Assembly: GCF_003966125.1 (NCBI RefSeq) | Contig: NZ_RXMA01000018.1 | Location: forward strand, 1-64,000 | Source of the DNA: Azospirillum griseum | GTDB lineage: Bacteria > Pseudomonadota > Alphaproteobacteria > Azospirillales > Azospirillaceae | Reading direction: 5' to 3' | Length of the DNA: 64,000 nt | Part shown: positions 9,065 to 17,517 of the stretch, in pieces | Position numbering within the stretch: position 1 is the stretch's first letter | Layout: each line of letters opens with the position of its first letter | Made by a program: the position numbers and the translations under genes | Notes under the pieces: model-generated | The model's input: only the letters and a program-made list of their open reading frames with translations | Told to the model about the DNA's origin: nothing | Database searches by the model: none

Positions 9065-10258
9065 TCACGCCGGAACCGCCACGCGCTGCCGCCCGGCCGC
9101 CTTTGACAGATCAGCCCCCTTCAAGGTCATGAGGCTGGTCTTGATGCCGGTCAGGTCGGTGCCGATCAGCAACGCCCCGGCCAGGCTGGCGTCGCGCAGG
9201 TCGGCCCCGGCCAACCGGGCGTTGGTCAGGTTGGTCGGCCACAGCCGCGTGCCGTCGCCGGTCAGGTCCACCCCGCGCAACCGCGCCCGCCACAGCTTTG
9301 CCCCGGTCAGGTTCGCCCCTTCCAGATTGCAGCCGGACAGATCGGCGCTGGTAAAATCGGCATCGCGCAAGTCGCAATAGGACAAATCAGCCATTGCCAG
9401 CTTGGCCCCGGAAAAATCCGCCCCGCGCAGCCCGCAGAACCGCATCACGGCACCGCACATCAATTGATTGGCAAAGGAATAGCCGCGCAAATCGACCCGT
9501 TGCAGTTCGATGCGGGCACCGGTCTTGCCGTCCTTGTCCACCCAACGCTGATGATCGGACAGCATGTCCGCCATCCGGGCCGCCGTGGTGGTCATGCCGG
9601 TCCCATCGACGTCGATGCCCTTGCGCTCCAACGCCGTACGCAACTCGTCGTTCAGGCGCGCGCCGCACATCAGCACACCGTCCAGCACCGCGCGCCGCAT
9701 CACCGCCCCGGTCAGATCGGCCCCGATCAGGATGGCCCCGCTGAGGTCGGCCCCGGAAAAATCGACCCCCGCCATGTTGCTGCCGGAAAAATCGCATTGG
9801 GCCAGACGGCTGTCGGTCAAGATCGCCTCGGCCATGCTGCACCCGACAAACGTCGTGCTGCCGTCGGCGTTGCCGCCGCCACGACGGTCCCCGGCTTCGA
9901 TCATCATGCCCCGCCGAAGATCGGCACCGGACAGGTTGGCCTTGGCCAGTTGCGCCCCGTCCACCCGCGCCCCGCGCAGATCGGTGTTCTGCAACTGCGC
10001 CCCGGAGAGATCGGCGCGCGACAGATCGGCCCCATAAAGGTCAGCGCGGGTCAAAACCGTTCCCATCAGGCGGGCACGGGCCAGACAGGCACCGGTCAGC
10101 TTGGCCCCGGACAGGTTGATACGGCTCAAGCCCAACCCGGTCAGATCGAAAAAGCTGAGGTCCGCACGCCGCCCTTGGCCCGCCGGATCGCGCAACAACC
10201 ACTGTTGGTGTTTCACCAGCGTGTCGCGCACCGCCCGCAAATAGCGTTCGTCCATCAT
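9065..10258 (-). CDS. Two-lobed pentapeptide-repeat protein
   Basis: About 397 residues made almost wholly of A(D/N)LXX-type pentapeptides, which fold as a right-handed quadrilateral beta-helix. There are two repeat blocks (about 35-190 and 250-385). Each is preceded by a similar cap in which HQxW is followed by a glycine-rich turn and an R-xx-L step, so the gene looks like an internal duplication. A short non-repeat insert follows residue 125. There is no signal peptide. Some family members mimic DNA and bind gyrase; nothing here proves that, and the function is unknown. It is a single gene between the aldehyde dehydrogenase and msrB. Confidence 0.85.
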   Translation of the reverse strand: MMDERYLRAVRDTLVKHQQWLLRDPAGQGRRADLSFFDLTGLGLSRINLSGAKLTGACLARARLMGTVLTRADLYGADLSRADLSGAQLQNTDLRGARVDGAQLAKANLSGADLRRGMMIEAGDRRGGGNADGSTTFVGCSMAEAILTDSRLAQCDFSGSNMAGVDFSGADLSGAILIGADLTGAVMRRAVLDGVLMCGARLNDELRTALERKGIDVDGTGMTTTAARMADMLSDHQRWVDKDGKTGARIELQRVDLRGYSFANQLMCGAVMRFCGLRGADFSGAKLAMADLSYCDLRDADFTSADLSGCNLEGANLTGAKLWRARLRGVDLTGDGTRLWPTNLTNARLAGADLRDASLAGALLIGTDLTGIKTSLMTLKGADLSKAAGRQRVAVPA

Positions 10259-10576
10259 GCGATGGCCTCACCGTTGCGATGGATGCAGCGATTTCGCAGA
10301 CACGTCACAGGGCGCGCGCCTTTCGAATGGCAACAGGGTCTACAATTGGTCGACGCTATAATACCGGATCGGCACCGCCACGGAAAGGACTCAACCCTCG
10401 CCAAAACAGGCCGGGGCGCTAGATTCTTTTGGAATACCCACAAATTTCCAGCTTGAATTTTTGACCCTGTTTTGGGTCACAAGCGTGTGAACCCGCCGTG
10501 AGGCCCCTTGGGTTCGGGACAAAAACTCCACATATCCGCTGCCACAGGCCTTTTCCCACTCTCCGGAGGCACCGCC
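10259..10576. other. Divergent intergenic region between the pentapeptide gene and msrB
   Basis: This 318-base gap must hold the promoters of both divergent genes. A TATAAT hexamer lies near 10360 and reads as TATTAT on the other strand, but no convincing -35 partner was found on either strand. The only other signal is a five-base GACCC/GGGTC stem near 10465. Confidence 0.3.
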
Positions 10577-10981
10577 ATGAGCAGCAGCACCGTCAATGAC
10601 CGCGACAAGCAACGGATCCTGACCCCCGATCAGCATCGCGTTCTGCGCGAACACGGCACCGAACGCCCCGGTTCCAGCCCGCTCAACGATGAAAAACGAG
10701 CCGGTCTGTATCTGTGCGCCGGTTGCGGCCAGCCGCTCTACAGCAGCACGACCAAATACGACAGCGGGTCGGGCTGGCCCAGCTTTTGGGAGCCGCTGCC
10801 CGGTGCCATCGCCACCTCCACCGATTACAAGCTGGCCTATCCACGCACGGAGGTGCATTGCGCCCGCTGCAACGGCCATCTCGGTCATCGGTTTGAGGAT
10901 GGACCACAGCCAACCGGCCTTAGGTACTGCATGAACGGGGTTGCCATGACCTTTGCCCCACGTGACACCCCGGAAACATAA
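10577..10981 (+). CDS. msrB: Peptide-methionine (R)-S-oxide reductase MsrB
   Basis: Reduces the R epimer of methionine sulfoxide in proteins. The two zinc CxxC pairs are visible (CAGC and CARC). The catalytic cysteine lies in RYCMNGVAM near the C-terminus, where most family members have RYCxNS, so the residue after the Asn is Gly instead of Ser. The start is set by CGGAGG seven bases upstream of the ATG at 10577. The absence of a signal peptide implies a cytoplasmic repair enzyme. 134 residues. Confidence 0.92.
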   Translation: MSSSTVNDRDKQRILTPDQHRVLREHGTERPGSSPLNDEKRAGLYLCAGCGQPLYSSTTKYDSGSGWPSFWEPLPGAIATSTDYKLAYPRTEVHCARCNGHLGHRFEDGPQPTGLRYCMNGVAMTFAPRDTPET

Positions 10982-11172
10982 GTCTTTCGGACAGCGGGCA
11001 CAGTGGCGGAAGCGCTGCGATCAATCGCCGCTGAAAAATTACAACCCGAACACACAAACTCGGTGGTATGATCGCTCCGGTGCGACGCGGTGTCGCGGCG
11101 TGCCCTTTCCTTGCGCCGGCCCGTCCTTCGGGTGGGCGCAAGGGGTGCCGTTGGCCGGGTTTGGGTGGACGT

Positions 11173-11739
11173 ATGGTGGTTTCCGCCGAGTTTCTGGGGT
11201 TGTTGCTGTTGCTGACCAGCGCCGCCGCGCTTGGGCTGTCCATTGTCATTGACGTGGGGCGGGTCAGCGCGGAAAAGGCAAAGGAAGGTCTGGCCCAGCG
11301 CACCTATGAAAAAAAGCGCGCCGCGCTTGCCGAATGGCGGCAAAAGACGGAACGCAAACGCGTCGATCTCACCACACTGCAGGCCCGCCTGACCGAGTTC
11401 ACCGGACGCCGCCACAAAACCCAGAGCGAATTGAAAGCGCTTGAATATTCGAAGATTGAACTGGTGCACGAGGTGGGCGACACCGACGGCGACACCGATG
11501 TCTATTGGGCACAGTTGGGGGTCAGCGAAGCCTTTGCGCAGTTGGACCGCAAGGACATCGTCTTTTCCCGTCAGATCTGGGAATACCGCAACGTCGTCCA
11601 CATCCTCGCCAACTCCGCCGATCAGGCTCACGCCACGCTGCACATGGCCTTTGGCCAGCGCAACGGTCTGGCCTCCTCCCCGGTGGTTCCGCTGGCGCTG
11701 GCCCCCGACCCCGTGGCGGAGCAGGATGGTTCGGCATGA
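11173..11739 (+). CDS. Small membrane-anchored coiled-coil protein, first of a pair
   Basis: About 188 residues with one N-terminal transmembrane helix (about 5-25), then a long charged helix rich in K, E, R and A (about 35-100) that should form a coiled coil, and a mixed C-terminal part. No known family is recognised. The start could also be an in-frame ATG at 11068; 11173 is preferred because the membrane helix begins right after it and GGTGGA lies upstream. Its stop overlaps the next start as ATGA, so the two proteins are probably made together and may interact. Confidence 0.55.
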   Translation: MVVSAEFLGLLLLLTSAAALGLSIVIDVGRVSAEKAKEGLAQRTYEKKRAALAEWRQKTERKRVDLTTLQARLTEFTGRRHKTQSELKALEYSKIELVHEVGDTDGDTDVYWAQLGVSEAFAQLDRKDIVFSRQIWEYRNVVHILANSADQAHATLHMAFGQRNGLASSPVVPLALAPDPVAEQDGSA

Positions 11740-12374
11740 CCGGGATGCTGCTCTATTGCGCGTTGGGCCTGATGGTGCTGACCGTTCTGTCCAACCGCTA
11801 TTGGCGTCGCCAACTGGTTCTGACCCGCATCGCCAACGGCAAGTTGAAGGAAAAGGTTGATGAGGTGACGCGGGAGGTGGCCGACGTCGCATCGGATTAC
11901 GCCCAACTTGCCCACCATTACGCCGAAATGGAAAAGCGGGTGGGAAAGGCCGAAACCGATCTGCAAGCGACCCTGGTTGAGTTCGAGAAGAAGAAGGCGG
12001 CCCCGATGGACCGCTATTTCATCTTCGACCGTCAGGAACCCCGCCCAGGGCGATTCTGGGAGGTCGCGGTGCGTTGCTCTCCCACCATCAGTTCCGAGGC
12101 ACGCGGGCAGCGGGGATGGAGCGGTGTGCGCCGTTATCTGCTGGTGTCTGATGGCGACCGCGAGGCGCGCGACCGTGTCGCGTCCCGCTTTCCGCGTCGG
12201 GCCGGGTTCGAGGTGGTGGAGGTGGCCGGATGCCGAATCAGCGGCCTGTCGGTGAATCGCATCGCCGAACTCAGCACCTTTCGCCGCCCAGGCCGGGATG
12301 AGGATGGCGGCGACGGGGCCGGAAAGGGCAGCGGTCGGGCCGCGCGCAACAAAACATCGGCGGCCCGTCCCTGA
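11736..12374 (+). CDS. Small membrane-anchored coiled-coil protein, second of a pair
   Basis: About 212 residues with an N-terminal transmembrane helix (about 4-19), a coiled-coil region (about 35-90), then a globular part (about 95-185) and a glycine/arginine-rich tail. No family is recognised. It begins inside the stop of the upstream coiled-coil gene (ATGA overlap), so the two form a two-gene unit. The same plan of one membrane helix followed by a coiled coil suggests a hetero-oligomeric envelope component; this is inference only. Confidence 0.6.
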   Translation: MTGMLLYCALGLMVLTVLSNRYWRRQLVLTRIANGKLKEKVDEVTREVADVASDYAQLAHHYAEMEKRVGKAETDLQATLVEFEKKKAAPMDRYFIFDRQEPRPGRFWEVAVRCSPTISSEARGQRGWSGVRRYLLVSDGDREARDRVASRFPRRAGFEVVEVAGCRISGLSVNRIAELSTFRRPGRDEDGGDGAGKGSGRAARNKTSAARP

Positions 12375-12524
12375 ACGCGGAGCAACGTTGCCGCACTGCG
12401 GTGCCACATCGCGGAGAACCCTAGGCTTTGGGGAAAATCCGCTTATTTCTGTTGTTTCACCGTGATTTAAAATGCTTCCCTGCATCGCGCGTGTCGGTTC
12501 GCCGGGCAGTGGGGTGAGCAAGCT

Positions 12525-13646
12525 ATGGATGATGTCGGTCGGTCGGGCGTGTTGCCGGCCTTGGCCAGCCTGTGTCTGCTGGGCCTGTTCGTCGCTGCCG
12601 GAATGGCCGCCTTGCCGTTGCGGGGCGCACCACCCAATCTGTCCTTCGTGCCGGTGGCCCCCGAAACGCTGCCACCGTTGAACGGCACCTTTCCGGTTTT
12701 GACCCTGCGGGCCGACCGCAGCACCATCCGGTCGGGCTACGCCAACCGCGATTCGGACGGGCGAATCCGGGTCACGCTCTATGATCCCTATGAACCCCTG
12801 CTGGCCGACGCCAGCGAAGGCGTGCTGTTTTCCGCCGACCTGCGCGCCCTGTGGCTGTTGGCGACGGACGAGGAGCGCACCCGCCTGCGCGCCGGGGTGA
12901 ACGCGCTGGCCCAATCGCTGCGCCAATCCGCCGATCAGGTCCTGCATTCCCCGGAATTCACCAACGAATACCGCCCGCTGTTGCAGGACGCCGCCCGCCA
13001 CGCCATCGAAGCCGCGTGGAAGCTGCCCTCCACCCGCGCTGCCTACAACGAGATGCTGCGCGGAGCCGAACCCATCCTGCGCGACGTCGCCAACCGCGAG
13101 GTGCGCCCCCTGCTGATGCGCCGCCTCGACGGGTTGCTGTGGGACATTGTGCAGGCCAACGTCGGCACCGTGTTCAGCGTGTTCAACGCCAAGCCCTGGA
13201 ACATGGCCCCGGTCGAGCAGGCGGTGGAAGCCGCCTTGCGCGACATGCGTGACCAGGGCGTGTTGGAGCGCGCCTTGGCCCAGATCGTCGAGACCCGGCA
13301 GAGCAAGGCGTTTCTGCAGGTGTTCGCGGGCAACGCCATCGACGCGCTGGCCGCCGATCACCGGATCGAGGAAACCCTGTTCCGGCTGGTCACGGATCCG
13401 CGCATGGCCGCCTACCTGTCGCCGATGAGCGGGCCAACCAGCGACCTGTCGCTGATGGCCCCCCGCATCCTGTTCGGCGTGCGCGAGGGCGGCGATCTGA
13501 ACGCGGTCGCGGCCTACACCTTCAACGGGTTGGTCGGCGGACGGCCCGGCCCGGTCATCATCCTGATGACGCCGCAGCAGCGCGACGCGATGCTGAGCGT
13601 TGATTCCACTGTGCCCAAGCTTCTGGTGCGGAGCGCCACGCCGTGA
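12525..13646 (+). CDS. Exported or membrane-anchored protein, first gene of the Mla-like operon
   Basis: 373 residues with an N-terminal hydrophobic segment (about 9-31) that acts as a signal anchor or signal peptide, followed by a largely helical soluble region facing the periplasm. It is not recognised as MlaD (no MCE pattern seen) nor as MlaC. The gene overlaps the fused ATPase-permease by GTGA, so it is very likely a partner of that transporter, perhaps the lipid-handling or scaffold subunit. A GGTGAG lies upstream of the ATG. Function is inferred from position only. Confidence 0.65.
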   Translation: MDDVGRSGVLPALASLCLLGLFVAAGMAALPLRGAPPNLSFVPVAPETLPPLNGTFPVLTLRADRSTIRSGYANRDSDGRIRVTLYDPYEPLLADASEGVLFSADLRALWLLATDEERTRLRAGVNALAQSLRQSADQVLHSPEFTNEYRPLLQDAARHAIEAAWKLPSTRAAYNEMLRGAEPILRDVANREVRPLLMRRLDGLLWDIVQANVGTVFSVFNAKPWNMAPVEQAVEAALRDMRDQGVLERALAQIVETRQSKAFLQVFAGNAIDALAADHRIEETLFRLVTDPRMAAYLSPMSGPTSDLSLMAPRILFGVREGGDLNAVAAYTFNGLVGGRPGPVIILMTPQQRDAMLSVDSTVPKLLVRSATP

Positions 13647-15133
13647 CCGACATCACCATCGACAATCTGACGATCTCGCGGCCCGGTGGCGGGCGTGTGC
13701 TGAACGACACCACGCTGGAGTTGCGCGCGCACGAGGTGGTGTTGCTGGTCGGCCCCAGCGGCGGCGGCAAATCGACCATCGTCAAGCTGCTGGGCGGCCT
13801 GTTGGAGGTTGGCGAGGACGGATGGACGGTGACGGGCCAGCTTCGCCACGGCGACCGGACCATCGACCTCAGCCACGAGCGCAGCGACATCGGCGGCATC
13901 GTCTTCCAGGATCACGCGCTGTTCGACGATCTGTCGGCCATTGAAAATCTGCGCATCGCCGCCGACCACGCCACCAGCACCCACCCGTCGCTGATGCGCG
14001 ACGCCGCCGCTCTGCTGGCCGATGTCGGCCCCGACAAGCGCATCGCGGCGTGCAGCGGCGGGCAGCGCCAACGTCTGGCCATCGCCCGCACCGTGCTGGC
14101 CGACCGCCCGGTGCTGCTGTTTGACGAACCGAACTCCGGCCTCGACGTCGTGTCGGCCCGCCGCCTGGGCGAACTGATTCGCGGCCTGTGTCAGGTGATG
14201 GGCAAACCGGCCCTGATCGTCGCCCACCATGTGAAGGATCTGTTGCCCATCGCCGACCGGGTGCTGCTGCTCGACACGCGCGGGCGGCGGTTGATCGAGG
14301 TGCCGCCGGACGCTGATCTGGTGGAGGCCGAACTGGTCCGCACCAGCGTGGACGACGGCCGGGGGACCGCCCCGGCTCCGGCCAACCCGTGGCCGGAGTC
14401 CATCGGACGGCGGTCGGGGTTGCACTGGTTCCTGCGCTACCTCGCCGAATATTTCTGGGTGCTGTGCGCCTCGCCCCTGATGCTGATCTACATGGGGATG
14501 GGGGCGTTGATCATGGGCTTTGTGTCCATGTGGTTCGGTTTCAATTACAACTCCTTCGGCGGCTTCCTGAAATCGGTGCTGCACGACGAAACGCTGGTCG
14601 GGGTCGGTTTGGTGCAAGCCACCGTTGCCGTGCCGCTCATCAGCAGCATCCTGTTCGTGGCCCGCAACAACGCCATCATCGCCGCCGACATCGGCAACCG
14701 GGTGCTGTCCTCGCAGTTCAAGGCGATGGAAAACCTGCAAATCCCGGCGCGCGGTTACATCTTCACCGCCATCGTCATCAACATGGTGGTCGGGTCGGGC
14801 CTGCTGCTGGCGGTGTCGCTGGCGGTGGCAAGCTGGGGATCGATGGAAACCTGGCATCTGCTGTTCCCCCAACAGCACCGGGAGTTGTGGCAGGATCATT
14901 TCTTCCGCAAGCTGCTGGTCAATGGGTTGACGCCGTCGCCGAAGATGGGCTGGGTGCTGTTGAAGGTGGCGCTGAGCGGGCTGGTGGCCAGCGGAATCGC
15001 CATTGTCATCGGCATGCGGCCCAAGGATTCGGTGATCGCGATCAACACCGCCATCGCCCAATCCATCATCGCCGGGGTGACGGTGACGCTGATGGTGCAC
15101 GCCATCGTGTCGGTGTTGACCCTGACGTTCTAA
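13643..15133 (+). CDS. Fused MlaF-MlaE-type ABC ATPase and permease
   Basis: One chain joins an ABC ATPase (about 1-230) to an MlaE/YrbE-like permease (about 255-496). Walker A is GPSGGGKS (37-44), the signature is CSGGQRQR, Walker B is LLFDEP, and a switch histidine lies in AHHVKD. The permease half has five or six hydrophobic segments. In Mla systems the ATPase (MlaF) and permease (MlaE) are separate proteins that move phospholipid across the inner membrane; fusion in this order is uncommon. Translation starts at GTG 13643, coupled to the gene before by GTGA. An MlaA homologue lies two genes downstream and supports the lipid-transport role. 496 residues. Confidence 0.82.
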   Translation: MTDITIDNLTISRPGGGRVLNDTTLELRAHEVVLLVGPSGGGKSTIVKLLGGLLEVGEDGWTVTGQLRHGDRTIDLSHERSDIGGIVFQDHALFDDLSAIENLRIAADHATSTHPSLMRDAAALLADVGPDKRIAACSGGQRQRLAIARTVLADRPVLLFDEPNSGLDVVSARRLGELIRGLCQVMGKPALIVAHHVKDLLPIADRVLLLDTRGRRLIEVPPDADLVEAELVRTSVDDGRGTAPAPANPWPESIGRRSGLHWFLRYLAEYFWVLCASPLMLIYMGMGALIMGFVSMWFGFNYNSFGGFLKSVLHDETLVGVGLVQATVAVPLISSILFVARNNAIIAADIGNRVLSSQFKAMENLQIPARGYIFTAIVINMVVGSGLLLAVSLAVASWGSMETWHLLFPQQHRELWQDHFFRKLLVNGLTPSPKMGWVLLKVALSGLVASGIAIVIGMRPKDSVIAINTAIAQSIIAGVTVTLMVHAIVSVLTLTF

Positions 15134-15258
15134 GGCCGGGGCGATGGCGGCCTGTGAAAGCGGAGCGTGGGTTCGGTTTATGCGACGCCGCATAGTTCTT
15201 TGCTGCAACCGCGCAAGGGCTGTGTTTAGAATGCTTAAGGATTCCAGGGAGGTGAGCG

Positions 15259-16095
15259 ATGTCCGGTGACGACCAGCCGTCTTTGACGCAGGCGGGGACC
15301 GCCCCGAAATCCGGCTATCGCGCCGCCGGGGGGACCACGACGATGGCGGCGGTGGCTCTGGTCGCCGCGCTGACCTCCGCCTTCTGGTCGCCGCCGCTGT
15401 TCAAGCTGCTGCATCTGCGCACGCCCGGTGCGGCGGCGGACGCGCGGCAGGATGTGGACATCGGTCGTCTCAACCAGTCGGTCGCTGATCTGGAACGCAA
15501 GCTGGCCGACGTCAACGCCAATCTGGCCAAGGCCCAGCAGGACACCGCCAGCGCCCGCGCCGGACAGACCGCCGCCGAGTCGCGGGTCGGTCTTCTGGCG
15601 CTGGTCCAACTGCAAGCGGCCTTGCGCCGCCCCGGCCCCTTTGACGTCGAACTGGCGTTGGTCCGCGCCGCCAACCGCGACCTTGGCCCGCTGGCGGCGG
15701 CACTGGAGCCGTTGGACAAGCTGGCCCCCTCCGGCATCCTCGTCGGGTCGCAACTCCGCACCGAATTCAACGAGTTGGCCGATGAGCTGACCCGCCGCGA
15801 TTACAAGGTGATCCCCATCGCCTGGATGAACTCGTTGTTGGGTCGCCCGACGCCGGGGGTGGAACCGGCGGGCGTCTTCCCGCCGGTGGAGCGCGCCTCC
15901 GTGCTCGCCGACCGGGTCAAGGAGAAGCTGGCGAACAACGATCTGGCCGCTGCGGTGAACGAATTGGCCTCGATGAGCGGCGACGCCGCTGCCCTGGTCG
16001 AACCCTGGGTCAATGAGGTGCGCGCCCGCATCGCCGCCGACGCGGCGATTGTGAAGTTGGGCGACCGCATCGCCGCCACTCTGAGCCGTCCATGA
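15259..16095 (+). CDS. Single-pass membrane coiled-coil protein, mitofilin-like in layout
   Basis: 278 residues: a short cytoplasmic N-terminus, one transmembrane helix (about 28-48), a coiled coil (about 68-110) and an alpha-helical C-terminal domain. This plan resembles alphaproteobacterial mitofilin/COG4223-type inner-membrane proteins, which link inner and outer envelope, but sequence identity was not tested. A strong GGGAGG precedes the start. The stop overlaps the MlaA-like gene by ATGA, so it is part of the lipid-transport operon and might bridge the inner-membrane ABC unit to the outer-membrane MlaA. Confidence 0.65.
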   Translation: MSGDDQPSLTQAGTAPKSGYRAAGGTTTMAAVALVAALTSAFWSPPLFKLLHLRTPGAAADARQDVDIGRLNQSVADLERKLADVNANLAKAQQDTASARAGQTAAESRVGLLALVQLQAALRRPGPFDVELALVRAANRDLGPLAAALEPLDKLAPSGILVGSQLRTEFNELADELTRRDYKVIPIAWMNSLLGRPTPGVEPAGVFPPVERASVLADRVKEKLANNDLAAAVNELASMSGDAAALVEPWVNEVRARIAADAAIVKLGDRIAATLSRP

Positions 16096-16961
16096 TCCGG
16101 GGCGGCCGTCTTCGGGGCGTTGCCGCCGCAACCGGTCTGGCGGTGACGCTTCTGTGCGGCCCGGTGGCCGCACAGGCGGTGGCCCCACCGGTCGCCGCCA
16201 CCGTGACGCCATCCCCGGTGACGCCGCCAGCCGACGCCCCGTTTGCCGTGCTGCCCCCCGGCAAGACACCGATCAAACCCGCCCCCAGCGGCGGCGTGCT
16301 CGACGCCTACAGCCGCTACATGTTCACCTGGAACAAGACGGTCTACGGCAAGATCGATGAGTTTTACGGCTGGTGGTACGGGCCACAAGCCACCAAGGCC
16401 ACCCCCGCCCCGGCGGGCAGCGTCGGCGGTTTGGGCAACGTCGTCGCCAACCTGGTCAACGAACCCGTTACCGCCATCACCGCGTTGGCGGTGGGCGATG
16501 TCGGGGCCAGTTGGCGCTCGGTGGAACGGTTCGGCATCAACAGCACCGTTGGTTTGTTGGGCTATTACGACACCGCCACCGCCTGGGGCTACCGCCCGAT
16601 CCACAACGACGCGGGCCTGAGCCTGTGCAAGGCCGGGGTTGGCGAGGGCGGTTACGTTGTGTTGCCCTTCGTCGGGCCGCGCACGGTGCGCGACGCCGTG
16701 GCCGACATCGTGCTGACCAACGCCGTGCTGTGGTACGCGGCGGGCAGCCTGCTCGGCACCGGGGCCAGCCTGCAAACCATCGCCATCGCCGAGTCGGTGG
16801 AGATCATCACCGACATCGTCGCCACCCGCCAGATCGACCCGCAGGCCAAGGCCATCGGCTTTTCCGATTACAACACCACGCGCGACCGTTACCTCGCCCA
16901 GCGCCGCGCCCGCTGCGCCGTGCTGCGCGGCGAACCGCTGACTCCGCCCAAGGCGGGATAA
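16092..16961 (+). CDS. mlaA: MlaA/VacJ family outer-membrane phospholipid-trafficking protein
   Basis: MlaA removes mislocalised phospholipids from the outer leaflet of the outer membrane. Family stretches are visible: FTWNKTVYGKID near residue 76, NSTVGLLGYYD near 155, and LPFVGPRTVRDAVAD near 195. It has an N-terminal signal peptide, but the only early cysteine (C22) follows Leu-Leu and not a normal lipobox, so it may be a Sec-cleaved protein rather than the usual lipoprotein; cleavage after AQA is plausible. It overlaps the upstream coiled-coil gene by ATGA and is four bases before the GNAT gene. 289 residues. Confidence 0.85.
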   Translation: MIRGGRLRGVAAATGLAVTLLCGPVAAQAVAPPVAATVTPSPVTPPADAPFAVLPPGKTPIKPAPSGGVLDAYSRYMFTWNKTVYGKIDEFYGWWYGPQATKATPAPAGSVGGLGNVVANLVNEPVTAITALAVGDVGASWRSVERFGINSTVGLLGYYDTATAWGYRPIHNDAGLSLCKAGVGEGGYVVLPFVGPRTVRDAVADIVLTNAVLWYAAGSLLGTGASLQTIAIAESVEIITDIVATRQIDPQAKAIGFSDYNTTRDRYLAQRRARCAVLRGEPLTPPKAG

Positions 16962-16965
16962 CGCC

Positions 16966-17517
16966 ATGGTGTTGACCGGTTCCCGCCTGCGGCTGCGCCC
17001 CTGGTGCCAGTCGGATCTCGACCCGTTCGCCGCGATGAGCGCCGATCCCGCCGTGATGCGCCATCTGCTGCCCCTGCCCGACCGCGCCGCCTGCGCGGCG
17101 GTGATCGAACGGTTTGAGCGGCATCGGAACGAGCATGGCTTCACCTTTTGGGCCATCGAAGTGCCTGGGCTTTGCCCTTTCATCGGCTTTGCCGGGCTGC
17201 TGCGGGTTGGGTTCGAGGCCCCTTTCACACCCGCCGTCGAAATCGGTTGGCGCTTGGCGTCCGCCCATTGGGGCCAGGGCTACGCGACGGAGGCGGCCAA
17301 TCTCGCCCTGCGACATGGCTTTGAGGATCATGGCCTGCGGCAGATCGTCGCCCTGACGGTTCCCGACAACAGCCGGTCGCGCCGGGTGATGCAGCGGCTG
17401 GGCATGCGCCACGATCCACGCGACGATTTCGACCACCCGCGCGTGCCCGATGGCCACCCGCTGAAACGCCATGTGCTGTATCGGCTGGACCGGGCGGACT
17501 ATTCCACCACCGCCTGA
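16966..17517 (+). CDS. GNAT acetyltransferase, RimJ/RimL type
   Basis: 183 residues with the GNAT fold: LRLRPW start, a beta-4 segment EIGWRL, and the acetyl-CoA loop WGQGYATEA. Members acetylate N-terminal amines or small molecules; the substrate here is unknown. It begins four bases after mlaA, so it is co-transcribed with the Mla-like genes, perhaps passively. Its 3' end overlaps that of the convergent response regulator gene by 19 bases. Confidence 0.82.
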   Translation: MVLTGSRLRLRPWCQSDLDPFAAMSADPAVMRHLLPLPDRAACAAVIERFERHRNEHGFTFWAIEVPGLCPFIGFAGLLRVGFEAPFTPAVEIGWRLASAHWGQGYATEAANLALRHGFEDHGLRQIVALTVPDNSRSRRVMQRLGMRHDPRDDFDHPRVPDGHPLKRHVLYRLDRADYSTTA

